Under the pieces are notes generated by a model that did no database searches, was not told the origin of the DNA, and was given only the letters and a program-made list of their open reading frames with translations. 64,000 nucleotides of DNA from Rachicladosporium sp. CCFEE 5018 (lineage: Eukaryota > Ascomycota > Dothideomycetes > Cladosporiales > Cladosporiaceae), in assembly GCA_002077045.2 (NCBI GenBank), contig KZ111141.1:1326109-1390108 (forward strand). The letters run 5' to 3'. Each line of letters starts with the position of its first letter. Position 1 is the first letter of the stretch. The position numbers were made by a program, and so were the translations under genes. Below, one piece after another: positions 32,063-44,363 of this stretch.

Positions 32063-34917
32063 CTTGTATGCGTCAGTGAGTTGGTCTGCGGCGATGTGCA
32101 GGATGATCGTGGGTTGAGTAGACAATGAGGAAAGGTAGTGCTGCAGGTGCAGTCGAAAGAGGCGACATACTTGACAGGTACATTGAGTAGAACATGATGG
32201 CTCCAATGGGTAGTGTTGGCGTGGACAATGGCGTATGGCTGACGGCGGCAGGACGGAATGGTGAGATGGCGAATTGGTCGAATTACGTGCAGTGAAGCCG
32301 TAAGTAATATGAGACAGTGTTGCACAGGAGTATGCTGCAAGTTGGCGAGACGCTTGATGCCCAATGGAGTCCGCGAAGACGGTAAATCTTTTGATGTTTG
32401 GTAGAATAGGTCAGACTGACGATGAGGGAAATTAGAGGTGCTCAAGAGGGCATGATATGAGGAATGTGAGGTATGAAATGCTGAAAGTAGAGGAGCTTGA
32501 CACAGTGCTACTCAATGATACACCGACGACGAGGCATCCAGACGCACAGCAACGAGCTCCAGCAATGCGGAGCCTGCAAAGCGAAGCCCTTGCCAGGTGC
32601 ACTGACAGCACTGCAGCGCTGTGTAGAGGGTCAGCGGGACTAAAGCTAGAGGTGCAGCCCAGGGACCCAGAACGATGTGCTGGCGTGCATTTTGGCCAAA
32701 GAACATAAGAGATGAACGAAGATCGAGACGTGGAGAAATGACAGAGGGCAGTCAGTAGTAGCAGTAGCTCCGCATGGCCCGACAGACGGGCTAGCCAAGC
32801 TGCTGTGGGATGCCGGTGTGCAGATCACCACGGCATTTCGCGCGCAGGCGGCGTGTCATGGGTGTCAGAGACGCGAGCACAACACATTGAGAATCAGGCT
32901 CGTGCAGATCATTGGCATTGCCGTTGACATCGGGAGTAAAATGAGCATTCATTTGCTTACTCCGAAGGACATGATGTCCGGTATGTCGTGCAGTTCCGTC
33001 TCCAGAAGATGCAGTATGAATGGAGGTGAAGTGGTGCACGCAAGCTTGGGCCTCAGCAGGTCGCTCGGTCCACGCCAATGGAGCGGGTCACTCCGTGCAT
33101 TCGATCATTCGATAGTGCCTGTATGAAAGTGGAAGCAACGTGCATGCTCCAAAAAGTGTGAGCGGCGCGCGTGGGAGAGACATGACAGCGGCTGTTTCGC
33201 ATTACGTATGGCGTAGGAGGCATACCACGACTTGATCTGGCCTAGTAAGACTTTGATCTTCATGCGAATATGCGAGCGAGTGTCCTGGGATTGTTCACGC
33301 ATTGACCCGATAGCCAGGCCAGACGCATGCTCGTGCGAGCGGAGACTTCAACCGCATGAGCTTGTGCAACCGAAATTGTCGCCCTGAAGCGGATCTGCAG
33401 GTATGTGTTGTCAGGACTGCAAGGCTACAGAAGGCAGTTCACAATGCAGCCGCAGCCGCTCGACAGTCAATCTGGCGAAAGGGTCCGCGACTGCCAGCAC
33501 AGCAAAAGCTTCTAGTGTGCTCGGAGGCTCCCGTGGTGACCAGGTACAAGAAGGTTTCTCGTCAACATGCGTCGTGCTCCGGCAATTGTGATAATCTCCC
33601 CTGGATCGCTTCTCCGAGGCTCAACATCGTGTGTGATGCTCTGACACCCAGCATGATCACGGTGCGGTACCGCGAACGTGGTCGTGCCGGGTTGGTGCAT
33701 GGCTGTGTCTTGTCAATGCGCAGAGAATTGAGCGCGTGCCTCCAGTGTTGATGGCATGTTGCGCCGAAACTCAGTGTCGTGCGTTGCATGAACAGCAAGC
33801 GCGCTGGCATGCGATGATTCGCTGAGGTTCCGCAGCTGCAGATGCTTTGCATGATGAGTCCAGGGTTGACGGTCTGGTGTTGAAACTCGAAGGCATAGTC
33901 TTAGTGGAGTTATTGTGCCAGTAGAGGCAGGCAACGTCGCAGGACGCTTGATCCTGCGCACAGGTGCTCAATTATCGGACGCCATACGATGAGGGTGATA
34001 CGATACATGTAGACGTATAGTAGACGAAGGCATGCGACATAGCTTGCGGAGCGGTCCGCCAGGCTGCAGACTGGCGGTCAGACACATCTTCGATGGTGGA
34101 CTTCACCCATTGTACCCGCCTGTATTGCGACGTGATCGGGATTATCCAGAGCGTCAGGGCTCGCATGGCGATAACCTACGGCGCCGGTCTAAAGTGGTCC
34201 TGTAATTGACTCGTATGGGATGATTCAGGAGCGGACTGAGGTTCTAGCACATCAAGATCTTCCTTGGTAGTCCCGCCTCTCTAAATATCCAAAACGCATA
34301 TGGTTTGCCTCACGAACTTCCAATCATTACTGTGACGAAGCGCCATATCATTACCAGCTTGCAAGAGACTGGCTGTGGAATGAATTGCCGAAGTGAACAC
34401 TCCAGTCCCCTAGTCGATGTTGCCACTCAGCCATACTCCTGCGGCTGTCCTGATGGTGGGACAGGAGGGAATGAGACGCCTGAAACAGTAGGATTGGGGT
34501 CAAGATGATTCGCATACAGTGAGACAGAAGCCATGGCGAGACCGTCAATGGGAGTTCATCGACCAGAGTTTCTCGTGTTCCTGTCAATCCTTCACTTCCC
34601 AGTACTTGCATCTCATGATTCCAACGTGCATACTGCACTCAGTCTCAACTTCTCCAAGACTCCGAAAGTCATTGGCATCGGCGCCACTCAGATGTGGCGA
34701 TATCGGCAGCGAAGTTTGACCGACGCGGGGTGGGTTCCTGATAAGCCGATAAGCCAGCTGACCGATGTCGACATGTTGATGGTGATGTCGCGTGAGTCGG
34801 TCCCAAAACATTCAGTGAGTGAAGTAATACGTCACGATACTGTGTTCGTAAGCTTTGCAGTGAATGCGAAGTCGTGAAGTCAAGAAAATGCTCGTGAGTC
34901 AACGTGATCTTTTGCGA
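32063..34917. other. Long spacer, mostly non-coding (copy B)
   Basis: Counterpart of 3780-6600. Differences from copy A are scattered, with stronger divergence and indels at about 34190-34560. Apart from unresolved exons of the dsRBD-like gene and the imperfect hairpin at 33646-33692, nothing is recognised. Confidence 0.5.
33646..33692. repeat. Imperfect hairpin (copy B)
   Basis: This aligns to the 47-bp hairpin at 5363-5409, but substitutions in its left arm weaken pairing. The central GCGGTACCGC palindrome and the right arm are unchanged. Confidence 0.5.
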
Positions 34918-34925
34918 GAATGTTC
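34918..34925. promoter_or_regulatory. Heat-shock-element-like dyad upstream of polyubiquitin (copy B)
   Basis: GAATGTTC followed by CCACGTG-like sequence, as in copy A, about 210 bases upstream of the ATG. It is retained although flanking sequence to its left has changed. Confidence 0.5.
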
Positions 34926-34997
34926 CACGTGTTGGGCGGTGGCTGAGTGACCGTCACTTGCCAACGCTCGGACCCTTCCGCAACCGCCGCCTTGTGC

Positions 34998-35003
34998 TTA
35001 TAA
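34998..35003 (+). promoter_or_regulatory. TATA-like box of polyubiquitin (copy B)
   Basis: TTATAA at the same distance from the ATG as in copy A. Confidence 0.5.
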
Positions 35004-35135
35004 CACCTTCCCACTCTCTCACCACCTCTTCCTCTACATCCTTCACCAAACAACCCCCATCCACCCGCTCATCCACTTTATCGTCTTCATCATCAACCAC
35101 CAACTCAACAAACCAAACACACCACAACCGCAACC

Positions 35136-35879
<744 letters not shown>

Positions 35880-36477
35880 ATGTGCAATATGGCGGGCATG
35901 ATCACGATGGAGTTTTGGGGTTGATAGCGATTTGCCACTGGCTGATCAGCTTAGGCATGGTATCATTTAGATAGCCAGTATGGAGCATAGGCAGCGTGAG
36001 CTGTGTTATGACTGTGCAGTCTACAGAACTCTCACCTTCTCACTTGTCGTCATAGAATTGCTCATGCAATATTGGACTGCCCGGGGCTATCTTTCGTTGA
36101 CCGCATCGTGCCTATGTAGGCCGTGCGCGGAAATGGGAGACCAGTGCGTCAATGTTTGCTGTGAGTGTATCTGCTCTCCCTCGCTCTTCCACCTATACCT
36201 ATCACCTCGCTGTACCATGCAACACGCCCATCACGATAACAGGGATATCGAAGAGATGTGCCTCAGCAGAAGGTTGCGCGCAAGGTAGGAGCACTCACTG
36301 CACTCGTAATCCGAGAAGCTTCTTTCGATTTCTTCCCACGTCCTACTACTGCTTCATCCTCTCACTACGAACACAACAACGAGTCGAGTGATGCGACCCT
36401 CACACGAACGACTATGCTCATGACCTCTCTGGCGTAAGCGCCTGCCACTCCAATATCGCTCACTTCTTTGCGGCCGG
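35880..36477. other. Intergenic spacer (copy B)
   Basis: Counterpart of 7585-8182; scattered substitutions only. No gene is seen. Confidence 0.5.
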
Positions 36478-38547
36478 ATGCCTCCATACTTCTTCCATCT
36501 CAAGCTAGAGCTCTACCCTACTCCAGCAACTGTCGCTCTTGGATCCCGATCACCAACGTTTAAGGTATTCAGACCTACCAGCAGTACTGACGTCTTCAAG
36601 ACTCCGCTTCCGGCGCATCGGAGCTCAACTTGGGCTTCATACAGCTTTCCCAAACGTCCGGCAAGTGCGGAGGCGATTTCGAATTCGCCATCTTCTCGCG
36701 CGAGCTCGGAGACTCACGGTGACGCGCTGCTCTTGCCTGAGCGCAGCTTGAACCATCGATCACCATCGCGAACGAATCTAGCGACCGGATCGCCCGCACT
36801 CACACCCACGAAGCTTTCGCACGAGGAGACAGCACGAGATTGGCGTTATAGTCAGGTGGAGATTGAGAGCATAGATATGGAAGAGCTGATTCAGGCCAAG
36901 GCAGGTCGATCTAAAAGCTCGGCTGCTGGAGGACTGCATACCAAAGCGGTGTACTTGCCCTCAGATCCGAAGACAACGGAGCTAGGATGGGGTGTGGTAC
37001 ACTTGTACCGAGACTTGGAGGAGGGCGATGGGCACGATGCAGACGGGCAAGCGTTGTCGAGCTTGACAAAGAAGTTCTCGGTCAAAGATGACTTCAACCA
37101 AGATGAGTGCACGACCCTCTGCATCCTCGCAGTCCCCTCCTGGATGATGCCCAGCGATCTTCTCGGTTTCGTGGGCGATCAAGCACGCGAAGACGTGAGC
37201 CATTTCCGTCTCATTCGCACGGGTCGGGCGAACAAATACATGGTCTTGCTCAAGTTCCGCACACCCAGGAAGGCGCGCGAGTGGCAGAAAGTCTACAACG
37301 GCCGCCTCTTCAGCGCCGCAGAACCCGAAAACTGCCATGTAGTCTTCATCAAGTCGGTGGAGTTCCTCACGCCAGTGTCCTCTTCATCAGAGCTTGGGAG
37401 CTTTCCACAGAACACGCACGATCCATTCACACCAAGGAGCAACAAGTCACTTACATCAAAACCTCATGCGCCTCCTCCACCGAATCTGCTCGAGCTCCCC
37501 ACCTGTCCAGTATGCTTAGAGCGCATGGACGAAACCACCGGTCTTCTCACGATACTTTGCCAGCACGTCTTCCACTGCGCCTGTCTCGAGAAGTGGCGCG
37601 GGTCAGGCTGCCCAGTATGTCGCTACACTCACTCGCCCTCCTATACATTCCCGTACCCACGACCGTCCTACGCCGAAGACGACGACAGGGAACCGATGTG
37701 CAGTGTTTGCGCAAGCACTACGAACATCTGGGTCTGCCTAATCTGTGGATCCCTAGGATGTGGGCGATACGACAGTGCCCATGCATACGCGCATTACGAG
37801 AGTACAAGTCATTGCTACGCTATGGACATCTCCACGCAGCACGTCTGGGACTACGCGGGGGATGGCTACGTACATCGGCTTATTCAATCGAAGCCCGACT
37901 CCCGCCTCATTGACCTGCCTTCCAGCGCTAGGCAGCGCCATGAGAACGAGGCTTTCCGGAGCGAGGGTGGGGAGATGGTGCCAAGAGAGAAGATGGAGAG
38001 TATGGCCGCAGAGTACACATACTTGCTCACGAGTCAGCTTGAGGGCCAGAGGAGGTACTTCGAGGAGCAGGTTGAGCGGGCTGTGGGCAAAGCTGAGATG
38101 GCTGGGCAGAGAGCGGAAGAGGCGAGCCGGAAGGCGGTGTTAGCTGCATCCAGTGCCGAGGAACGCGATACTGAGCGCGCTGAGCATTCCGCCATCCTCG
38201 CCCGCCTGGAGATCAGTCTCGCAAAAAGCGAAGCAGCGCGCAAGAAATTCGAGACTATGGCGCGGGACTTCTCCGCCCAACTTCGCGAGGAGAAGACAAT
38301 GAACCAGGGTCTACTCGAGAGGATCAAGATCTCGGAGCAGAAGGCAGAGAGCGCAAAGGCTGAGGTCGAGAAGCTCAAGGCTGAGAAAGCGGATCTGGAG
38401 GAGATGAATCACGATTTGACGAGTTTCATTAGTGCGCAGGAGAAGGTCAAGGCGTTGCAGGAGGCTGGGGAGGAGGTTGAGGAGGGCGGGATCGGAGTTG
38501 TGGAGAAGAAGGGGAAGAAGGGGAAGGGGAGGAAGAAGGGTGCTTGA
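36478..38547 (+). CDS. ETP1: BRAP2/Etp1-like RING and UBP zinc-finger protein (copy B)
   Basis: 689 residues, the same length and domain order as 8183-10252: disordered N-terminus, BRAP2 domain, RING (CPVCLERM...), ZnF-UBP (CSVCASTT...CGRYDSAHAYAHYES) and long coiled coil with a Lys-rich end. All zinc ligands are intact. Residue differences from copy A concentrate in the disordered N-terminal 135 residues and the linker before the RING (about 310-325). At the DNA level, two stretches (about 36638-36845 and 37370-37980) are clearly more diverged than the remainder. Confidence 0.95.
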   Translation: MPPYFFHLKLELYPTPATVALGSRSPTFKVFRPTSSTDVFKTPLPAHRSSTWASYSFPKRPASAEAISNSPSSRASSETHGDALLLPERSLNHRSPSRTNLATGSPALTPTKLSHEETARDWRYSQVEIESIDMEELIQAKAGRSKSSAAGGLHTKAVYLPSDPKTTELGWGVVHLYRDLEEGDGHDADGQALSSLTKKFSVKDDFNQDECTTLCILAVPSWMMPSDLLGFVGDQAREDVSHFRLIRTGRANKYMVLLKFRTPRKAREWQKVYNGRLFSAAEPENCHVVFIKSVEFLTPVSSSSELGSFPQNTHDPFTPRSNKSLTSKPHAPPPPNLLELPTCPVCLERMDETTGLLTILCQHVFHCACLEKWRGSGCPVCRYTHSPSYTFPYPRPSYAEDDDREPMCSVCASTTNIWVCLICGSLGCGRYDSAHAYAHYESTSHCYAMDISTQHVWDYAGDGYVHRLIQSKPDSRLIDLPSSARQRHENEAFRSEGGEMVPREKMESMAAEYTYLLTSQLEGQRRYFEEQVERAVGKAEMAGQRAEEASRKAVLAASSAEERDTERAEHSAILARLEISLAKSEAARKKFETMARDFSAQLREEKTMNQGLLERIKISEQKAESAKAEVEKLKAEKADLEEMNHDLTSFISAQEKVKALQEAGEEVEEGGIGVVEKKGKKGKGRKKGA

Positions 38548-39189
38548 TCAGTATGACTCCAGTCGTTACTACACCATCCGTCAGGTCCTGGCTCAGGCGG
38601 TAGCCTGGCCCATGTCACGCTTGCTGAGATTACCTCGAGAAGCGAGCCTCGTCCCAGGCCATTGCGCTTTCGCAGAAGATGCTCGCGTGCGCAGTGACAA
38701 ACCGCCAGTGACATTCGTCGCCAAGCTTTGGCTGGGCGAGCATCAAGACAAATGCTTGGTGTGCTGTGAAGGTGCTTGTTTCTCACTTACAGATGCGCAT
38801 CTAGACACATTGCCTGCTGTTTGGCAAGTACGCCGGACGTGCTGTCCAGGTCGCGTCAACGGCGTCTTCTCTTCACGTCCCAATTCCTCTCCTTGGCCAA
38901 TGGCAGCCAGCTTGCTCTGCACGCGTCGCCGGTCAGCAGTAGCGCTCGCTCTCTGACGACCCATCGAGCAGGATATCGCGGCTGTACCTGGACGCCATCG
39001 TGTTGCTTATGCGAAGCAGATCGAAGCTTGCCCTGAGTAAGACACCCACGTGCAGCAACGTCGCGCGGAGACGGGGTGTAACATTGGCATGACGTAGCCG
39101 TAAAGTGAGATCCTTCGGGAAAGCCATTGGGAGCTCACCAAGCTGGGGAGCAAAGTTGCCGCATTAAGGCTGACGTTGACGTGGGGACC
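38548..39189. other. Spacer, rearranged against copy A
   Basis: Directly after the stop codon this sequence has no simple match to copy A for about 130 bases, then alignment resumes with indels. The last 200 bases, upstream of the phosphatase gene, are nearly identical to copy A. No gene is seen. Confidence 0.5.
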
Positions 39190-41063
39190 ATGATGGGAGA
39201 TACAAAGGTTGGAGAGCTGCAGGTAGATGTAATTGAAGTCCATCGTCCATTCGTTGCAAAGGAAGACATCTCGAACAGTCGCTCCAAGAGAAGGATTGTG
39301 TTCGGTATCCAGGTCTCGTTATTCCTGATCATACTTTGGCAATTCAGCATGTTGTACAGAAGGTTTGCTGTGGCTGCGGTGGCAGCAGGTGTCGCTGATG
39401 GGAGCGTCGTGAGGAGGCAGAGTGCCTCAAGCTCGGCAAGCAGTAACTTGCCTGACTACTACGTGACCAAGCCAGAGCTGCTACCTGGTGAGTGCAGTCA
39501 TCCGACGTAATGAAAGTTCGCTACTGACCTCGATCAGGCCCTACACCCACTGGCGTGCCAGCCTTTTTGGCAGAGACGAACCCAGCGCCATTCGTAGGCA
39601 CGACATACATCCCGCCACAGCCTCTGGAAACCCAAGTGCCCATCCTTGGACAGGTCGGCAACGATGAGAGCATCTACCACTATCACGGCCAACTCTCGCA
39701 TTACTTCCCAGCTTCGTCAAGCTTCGGAGTTGACGAGTACCCTCTGCCCGAGAATGCCTCGATCGTGCAGCTCAACATGCTTTCTCGCCACGGTTCCCGC
39801 TACCCGACCAAAGGTGCCGGCGTGGAGACCCTCGCAAACAGGATCAAAAACTATACCACTGGCGTCTCTGGCGATGTGACCTTCACTGGCAAGCTCAGCT
39901 TCCTCAATGGCTGGAAATACAAGCTCGGCGAGGAGATCTTGGTTCCAGTCGGCAAGCAAGAGCTTTTCGACTCTGGCGTGCTCCATCAGTACATGTACGG
40001 CCACCTCAACCCGAACAACGGCACTAAGATCATTGCGCGTACCACAACCCAGGATCGCATGCTTATGAGCGCAGAGTACTTCATGGCCGGCTTCTTCGGC
40101 TTGGACTGGACCAGCAATGCCACGCTCGTCCTCGCTCGTGAGAACTTGACAGGTACCTTCAACAACACTCTCGCTGGCTACTACAACTGCCCGAACTCCA
40201 ACAAAGCCGTGAATCTCGGAGGAACCAACGCCACAACGAAGTGGGCCTCTATCTACCTCGCAAACGCTACTGCCCGCCTGCACGCCGATGCTCCAGGTTT
40301 CAACTGGACGGTCACCGACTCCTACAACGCTCAATCCCTCTGTGCCTACGAGACAGTGGCTCTCGGCTACTCCGCCTTCTGCGGCCTCTTCACCTACGAG
40401 GAGTGGGAGGGCTACGAGTACAGCGTCGACATCAACTTCGCCGGCAACAATATGTTCAACTCTCCGACTGGTCGTGCGGTCGGCGTTGGCTACGTCCAGG
40501 AGATCCTCGCTCGCCTTGAGCATCACGTAATCACCTCGCCCGAAGCGCAGATCAATGTCACGCTGGATAACAACACGGCCACTTTCCCTATCAATCAGAG
40601 TCTTAACTTTGACTTCTCTCACGACACAAACATCGCTGCCATCATCACTGCGTTCGGCTTCACGCAGTTTGCTGAAGTCTTGCCGACAGACCACATTGTA
40701 CGCAACCGCAGCTTGATAGTATCGCACATGGAGCCCTTCGGTGCCCGCCTTGACATCGAAGTCATCAACACTCCATCGCCGCTCTCCGGTGACCGATGCA
40801 ACGGCACCGTCTATGAGACAGGCCCGCCAACGACGTATGTGCACTTCCTCCTCAGCCAGAGAACACTACCTCTTGGCAGGAGCTTCCCCGAGTGTGGAAA
40901 CCGCGATGATGGGTGGTGTGAGTTGCAGACTTGGTTGAACCTACAGAGCAACAAGCTGGCAGAGGCGGAATATGAGTACTCGTGCTTTGGCAACTACTCG
41001 GCTGTGCCATATGGGACGATCACTAATGGTGTGGCGTTGTCGAATGAGACATTCACGGCGTAA
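39190..41063 (+). CDS. Membrane-anchored histidine acid phosphatase (phytase family), complete
   Basis: Exon 1 39190-39487, intron 39488-39537 (GTGAGT...CTGAC...CAG), exon 2 39538-41063; 607 residues. A cytosolic N-terminus and a signal-anchor helix (about 40-60) precede the catalytic domain. The nucleophile motif is RHGSRYP (Arg183, His184, Arg187), and the proton-donor motif is SHDTN with His461-Asp462. More than ten N-glycosylation sequons and Cys residues in pairs fit an extracellular or vacuolar enzyme. The family includes 3-phytases and MINPP-like inositol phosphatases; membrane anchoring is less usual than a cleaved signal peptide. This is the complete counterpart of the truncated gene at 10795-11855. 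Confidence 0.94.
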
Positions 41064-41172
41064 GGCTATCACGTGACGCATATATCAGGCGGAAGGAATT
41101 GCACACCAACTTAGAAATAATATGAGGCGGTCACGATACGTACGAAGGGTGTATATACTGTAATGATCTGTC

Positions 41173-42420
41173 TCAATGTAGGCATCTCAGCCTCTTGCGC
41201 GGCCGTTCCTCATCTTCAGGTTCGTTCCTCGGTCTGGCGGGTCCACGATCTTTCAAATCTTCGAATTTGCAGCACCTCAGCATTCGCAATCTCAACTTTC
41301 TTCCTGACAACTTTCCCTTCAGCCAGAAGCGCTCATCGAACAAGCACTCCAGGTACTCTGCAGGCACATTCCACAGATTCTCTTCCGCGGCGAGCGCGCC
41401 TCTAGTGCGCAACGTTCCGTTGTAGCATTCCTGCACCCGATCTGACGGCCACACACGCAGCGTCAGCGTGCCATCTTTACACAATGTGTCAGCAATACCG
41501 CCGCCAAAAGCATAGTTCTCGTACGCTTTGCCGACCTCTGCGGCTGCTTCGCTCCGGAAGAAGAGCTCATTGGGACCGCAGCGCATGTGACGAGTGTGTC
41601 GGAAGGAGAATCTCATCGCTGCGTGGGCGAGCTCGTGGAGGAGAGTCTTTGCAAGTCTGAGCCAGAGGGCTCGAACCTGTGGGACTGTCATCTGCCGCCA
41701 CTTCAGTAGCCGTTGCATGTAATAAGTGCTACTAAGAATGACTCTAGCGTACTGTGGCCTGCTGTCGTGCACCAAGCGTGGACGCGCTGTCCACGTCCGT
41801 AACTCTCCAGCGTGCGCGTTTTTCGTCCGAGGCGGGTATTGGCATCTGCCAAGAAGACCAGATATGTCGCAGAAGGTGATGAAGATGCCTTGACCAAGCG
41901 ATTCGAGAAATTCCAAGGTGTCCGCCTTTTCATGGGGTTTCAGCGAGCGCTGTGCCGTGAAGTCAGGCTTTGTGCAATTCTTCCCAGTCGGTACAGCACG
42001 ACCAGCGCGCCAGATCCCGTGCCAGAAAGGCAGCTGGCCAGGATGCGTCAGGATCGCAGACGCAAGACGAAACGCTGGCCGCACTGCTTGGACAGCACGC
42101 TGTCTGTCCTTGACTGCCTCTTGGCTGCAGAGTGTGAGAGATCTATCTCGGTCGGAGCCTTCTGGAGGTGATATGTACTGAGTGACAGCCGGCAGCACGG
42201 AACCATGATGCTCAGCTGTGCCGAGCACGTCCACGTAGTCGAGATTGAAGGCAGTGTGGACGGTCTCTGGTAAGCCTGAAGTTATCTCGTCCAGAATATG
42301 GTGGGATCTACGTTGAGATTTAGTAGCCATTGCGGCAATGGTAGGGATGTTCTGGTCCACATGGTGCGCAACGCAACTGAATTTGGTAGAAGATTGCACC
42401 CTGGTCCGCTTGCCTGGCAT
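41173..42420 (-). CDS. HELAH zincin-like protein, paralog 1
   Basis: The frame is open upstream, but the start at 42420 (MPGKRTRV) aligns with the start of paralog 2 (MKRTRA), giving 415 residues. Shared blocks with paralog 2 are SGLPETVHTAFNLDYVDV, VRPAFRLASAIL, LPFWHGIWRAG, LESLGQGIFITFCD, the putative zinc motif LLHELAHA (HExxH), and AAAEVGKAYENYAFGGG about 30 residues later, whose Glu would be a third ligand as in gluzincins. The C-terminus is basic (RPRKRLRCLH), possibly a nuclear signal. There is no signal peptide, so an intracellular protein is likely. I do not recognise a named family; peptidase activity is inferred from the motif only. Confidence 0.8.
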   Translation of the reverse strand: MPGKRTRVQSSTKFSCVAHHVDQNIPTIAAMATKSQRRSHHILDEITSGLPETVHTAFNLDYVDVLGTAEHHGSVLPAVTQYISPPEGSDRDRSLTLCSQEAVKDRQRAVQAVRPAFRLASAILTHPGQLPFWHGIWRAGRAVPTGKNCTKPDFTAQRSLKPHEKADTLEFLESLGQGIFITFCDISGLLGRCQYPPRTKNAHAGELRTWTARPRLVHDSRPQYARVILSSTYYMQRLLKWRQMTVPQVRALWLRLAKTLLHELAHAAMRFSFRHTRHMRCGPNELFFRSEAAAEVGKAYENYAFGGGIADTLCKDGTLTLRVWPSDRVQECYNGTLRTRGALAAEENLWNVPAEYLECLFDERFWLKGKLSGRKLRLRMLRCCKFEDLKDRGPARPRNEPEDEERPRKRLRCLH

Positions 42421-43034
42421 GATCGGGATGAGACCGAGAGAAAGGAATAAGATACTTGCGCAGTTGAGAGATGGGGATGTGAGATTCTCGATGACAGTCC
42501 CGATTTGCAGAGACCAACAGGACTCCAAGGCGAGAAGGGTCCGCGGGCTTGTAGAGGTCGTTTGCAAGGCTATTGTGTGCGGACTATCAAGTGCAGTTGG
42601 TCGAGCGGTCGAACGTTTGGTAGTGGACTTGAAGCTCAGTAGTACTGCCTTTATGCGAGCGCCGAGCTCAGCATCGACATGTCTCAGTGCAGTCGATCAC
42701 AAGGCATGCTCCAAAACATCGACCCGAGAGAGATATGGTGTTCTGACCCGTTCTGAAACCGAGCCGTCTTTGAGCGCGATGTTCCAGATCACAAAGCATT
42801 GTCTGCTGTCTCGAGGCCATGGGTCCTACCCCATTCGAAGATATAAATCAGTAATGGCAGCCCACCTAACGGCGCGGAGTATGCAATCCAATCGCTTCTC
42901 TTCGGCATTCCCATTACATTTTGCGCTGTTAGCAAAGCAGTGTCCTCTCCTCGATCACTCTATTCCTGTTAACTCGTCGATCTCGAATCGCCAAGAAGCA
43001 CTTTCGCGTGCCAGACTCAGCTTAACGTGCCAAC
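42421..43034. other. Divergent promoter region of the zincin-like pair
   Basis: A 614-base bidirectional spacer. TATAAA at 42842-42847 is a candidate for the plus-strand gene. No other gene is seen. Confidence 0.45.
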
Positions 43035-44363
43035 ATGAAGCGAACACGGGCCAATCCGGACGGTGTCCAAGAGTGCACTCGCCACATCCTGCCTTTGAAC
43101 GAGGCAATGATTCGCGGAATTGCAGCTCAGAAGGGATGTCGAAGTAGCGAGATCTTGGTTAGATTGTATGCAGGATTGCCGCAAGCTGTACACCCAATGT
43201 TCGATCTCGAGTACGCAGATGTGGTCAGTCTGACGCTCTCAGCAGATCAAAGACACGCCAGGGCGAAACTCGCGAAGTCAGATACAGTCTCTGTGACACA
43301 AGAACGAAGTCGTGACGACTTCTTGCTCGCATGCATCTTGCACGAAACAGGAGCGCCACCAGTAGGTGAACCCGTAGCATCCACGGTGGATGAGCTTGCC
43401 CTAGTTCTCAATCGAGCACGTCAGGCGGCAGTGGAAGCTGTGAAGCCAGCATTCCGTCTCGCATCGGCCATCTTGAGTAGCGAAGACCAGCTGCCGTTTT
43501 GGCATGGCATACAACGAGCTGGGAAACGGGCGGAAAGGTCGTCAAGTGCTCCAGACAGAATCCCCACCTTTGTGACAAAGACTGACTTCACAGCCGAGGA
43601 CCAGGCAATCACTCTAGGCTTTCTCCGGGAGCTCGGCCAAGGTATCTTCATCAGCTTCTGTGACACCGGTAACGATTGCGGTCGAATGTACCTACCCTAT
43701 GACCTTGATCCAAACAGTTACTGGGGTTGTCATTGGCGGAGTGAACCTCGCCTGTGGCAGGATAGGAGACCACGCTTCGCGCGAGTCGAGCTCAGCGTGT
43801 ATGACTATCTGTTACCGTTGCTGCGCTGGCGAGAGCTCACCGCTACACAGCTACGCAGGACGTACTTGGCGCTCGCTGTTACGATGCTACATGAGCTTGC
43901 ACACGTCGCGGCCGGACACGCATTTCGCCGCTCACCAAACGAGACTGCGCGTGCGGGAGACATCTACTTCCGAGGCGCACTGGTCGCTGAGGTCGGGTGG
44001 TCGTATGAAAGCTATACGTTTGGTGGAGGAGTCGACATTCCGGTAAGTGAATCGGATCCCTCCAGACTCTTCGATTGGCCATGTCCTCAGGCGCTGCAGA
44101 GCTACCAGAGCAGAGGATGCTGTGCACCAAGGAAAGATCTGTTCTCCCTGATCGGGAGCCCCGGCAATGTTTCGGTCGATGCGGTTAATCGCTCCTTCTG
44201 TAAAACTTTCTGGGAGGCAAAGGCTTGCGACAATCCGAGCGTGGCATTCCGTTTGAACAGATGCTGCGGGGTCTACCTCTATGGCGAAGATGGGAGTTCG
44301 TTGGATGACCAGGAAGACATCCAGCGGCGGCGGCTTCTCAAGAAGAGGAAGCTTGGCTTGTAG
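43035..44363 (+). CDS. HELAH zincin-like protein, paralog 2
   Basis: A single-exon gene of 442 residues, transcribed away from paralog 1. It has the same block order: AGLPQAVHPMFDLEYADVV, VKPAFRLASAIL, LPFWHGIQRAG, LRELGQGIFISFCD, MLHELAHVAAGHAF (His-Glu-x-x-His) and LVAEVGWSYESYTFGGG with the putative third-ligand Glu. It ends in a basic RRRLLKKRKLGL tail, again resembling a nuclear localisation signal. Overall identity to paralog 1 is moderate, so the duplication is old. This is a fungal family without assigned function as far as I can tell; SprT-like or other minigluzincin-type proteases are the nearest conceptual analogues. Confidence 0.82.
   Translation: MKRTRANPDGVQECTRHILPLNEAMIRGIAAQKGCRSSEILVRLYAGLPQAVHPMFDLEYADVVSLTLSADQRHARAKLAKSDTVSVTQERSRDDFLLACILHETGAPPVGEPVASTVDELALVLNRARQAAVEAVKPAFRLASAILSSEDQLPFWHGIQRAGKRAERSSSAPDRIPTFVTKTDFTAEDQAITLGFLRELGQGIFISFCDTGNDCGRMYLPYDLDPNSYWGCHWRSEPRLWQDRRPRFARVELSVYDYLLPLLRWRELTATQLRRTYLALAVTMLHELAHVAAGHAFRRSPNETARAGDIYFRGALVAEVGWSYESYTFGGGVDIPVSESDPSRLFDWPCPQALQSYQSRGCCAPRKDLFSLIGSPGNVSVDAVNRSFCKTFWEAKACDNPSVAFRLNRCCGVYLYGEDGSSLDDQEDIQRRRLLKKRKLGL

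Noticed and set aside
39717..40844. 375-codon open frame antisense to the phosphatase
   Set aside because: It overlaps a gene with clear catalytic motifs and has no domain features; it is a GC-rich shadow frame.
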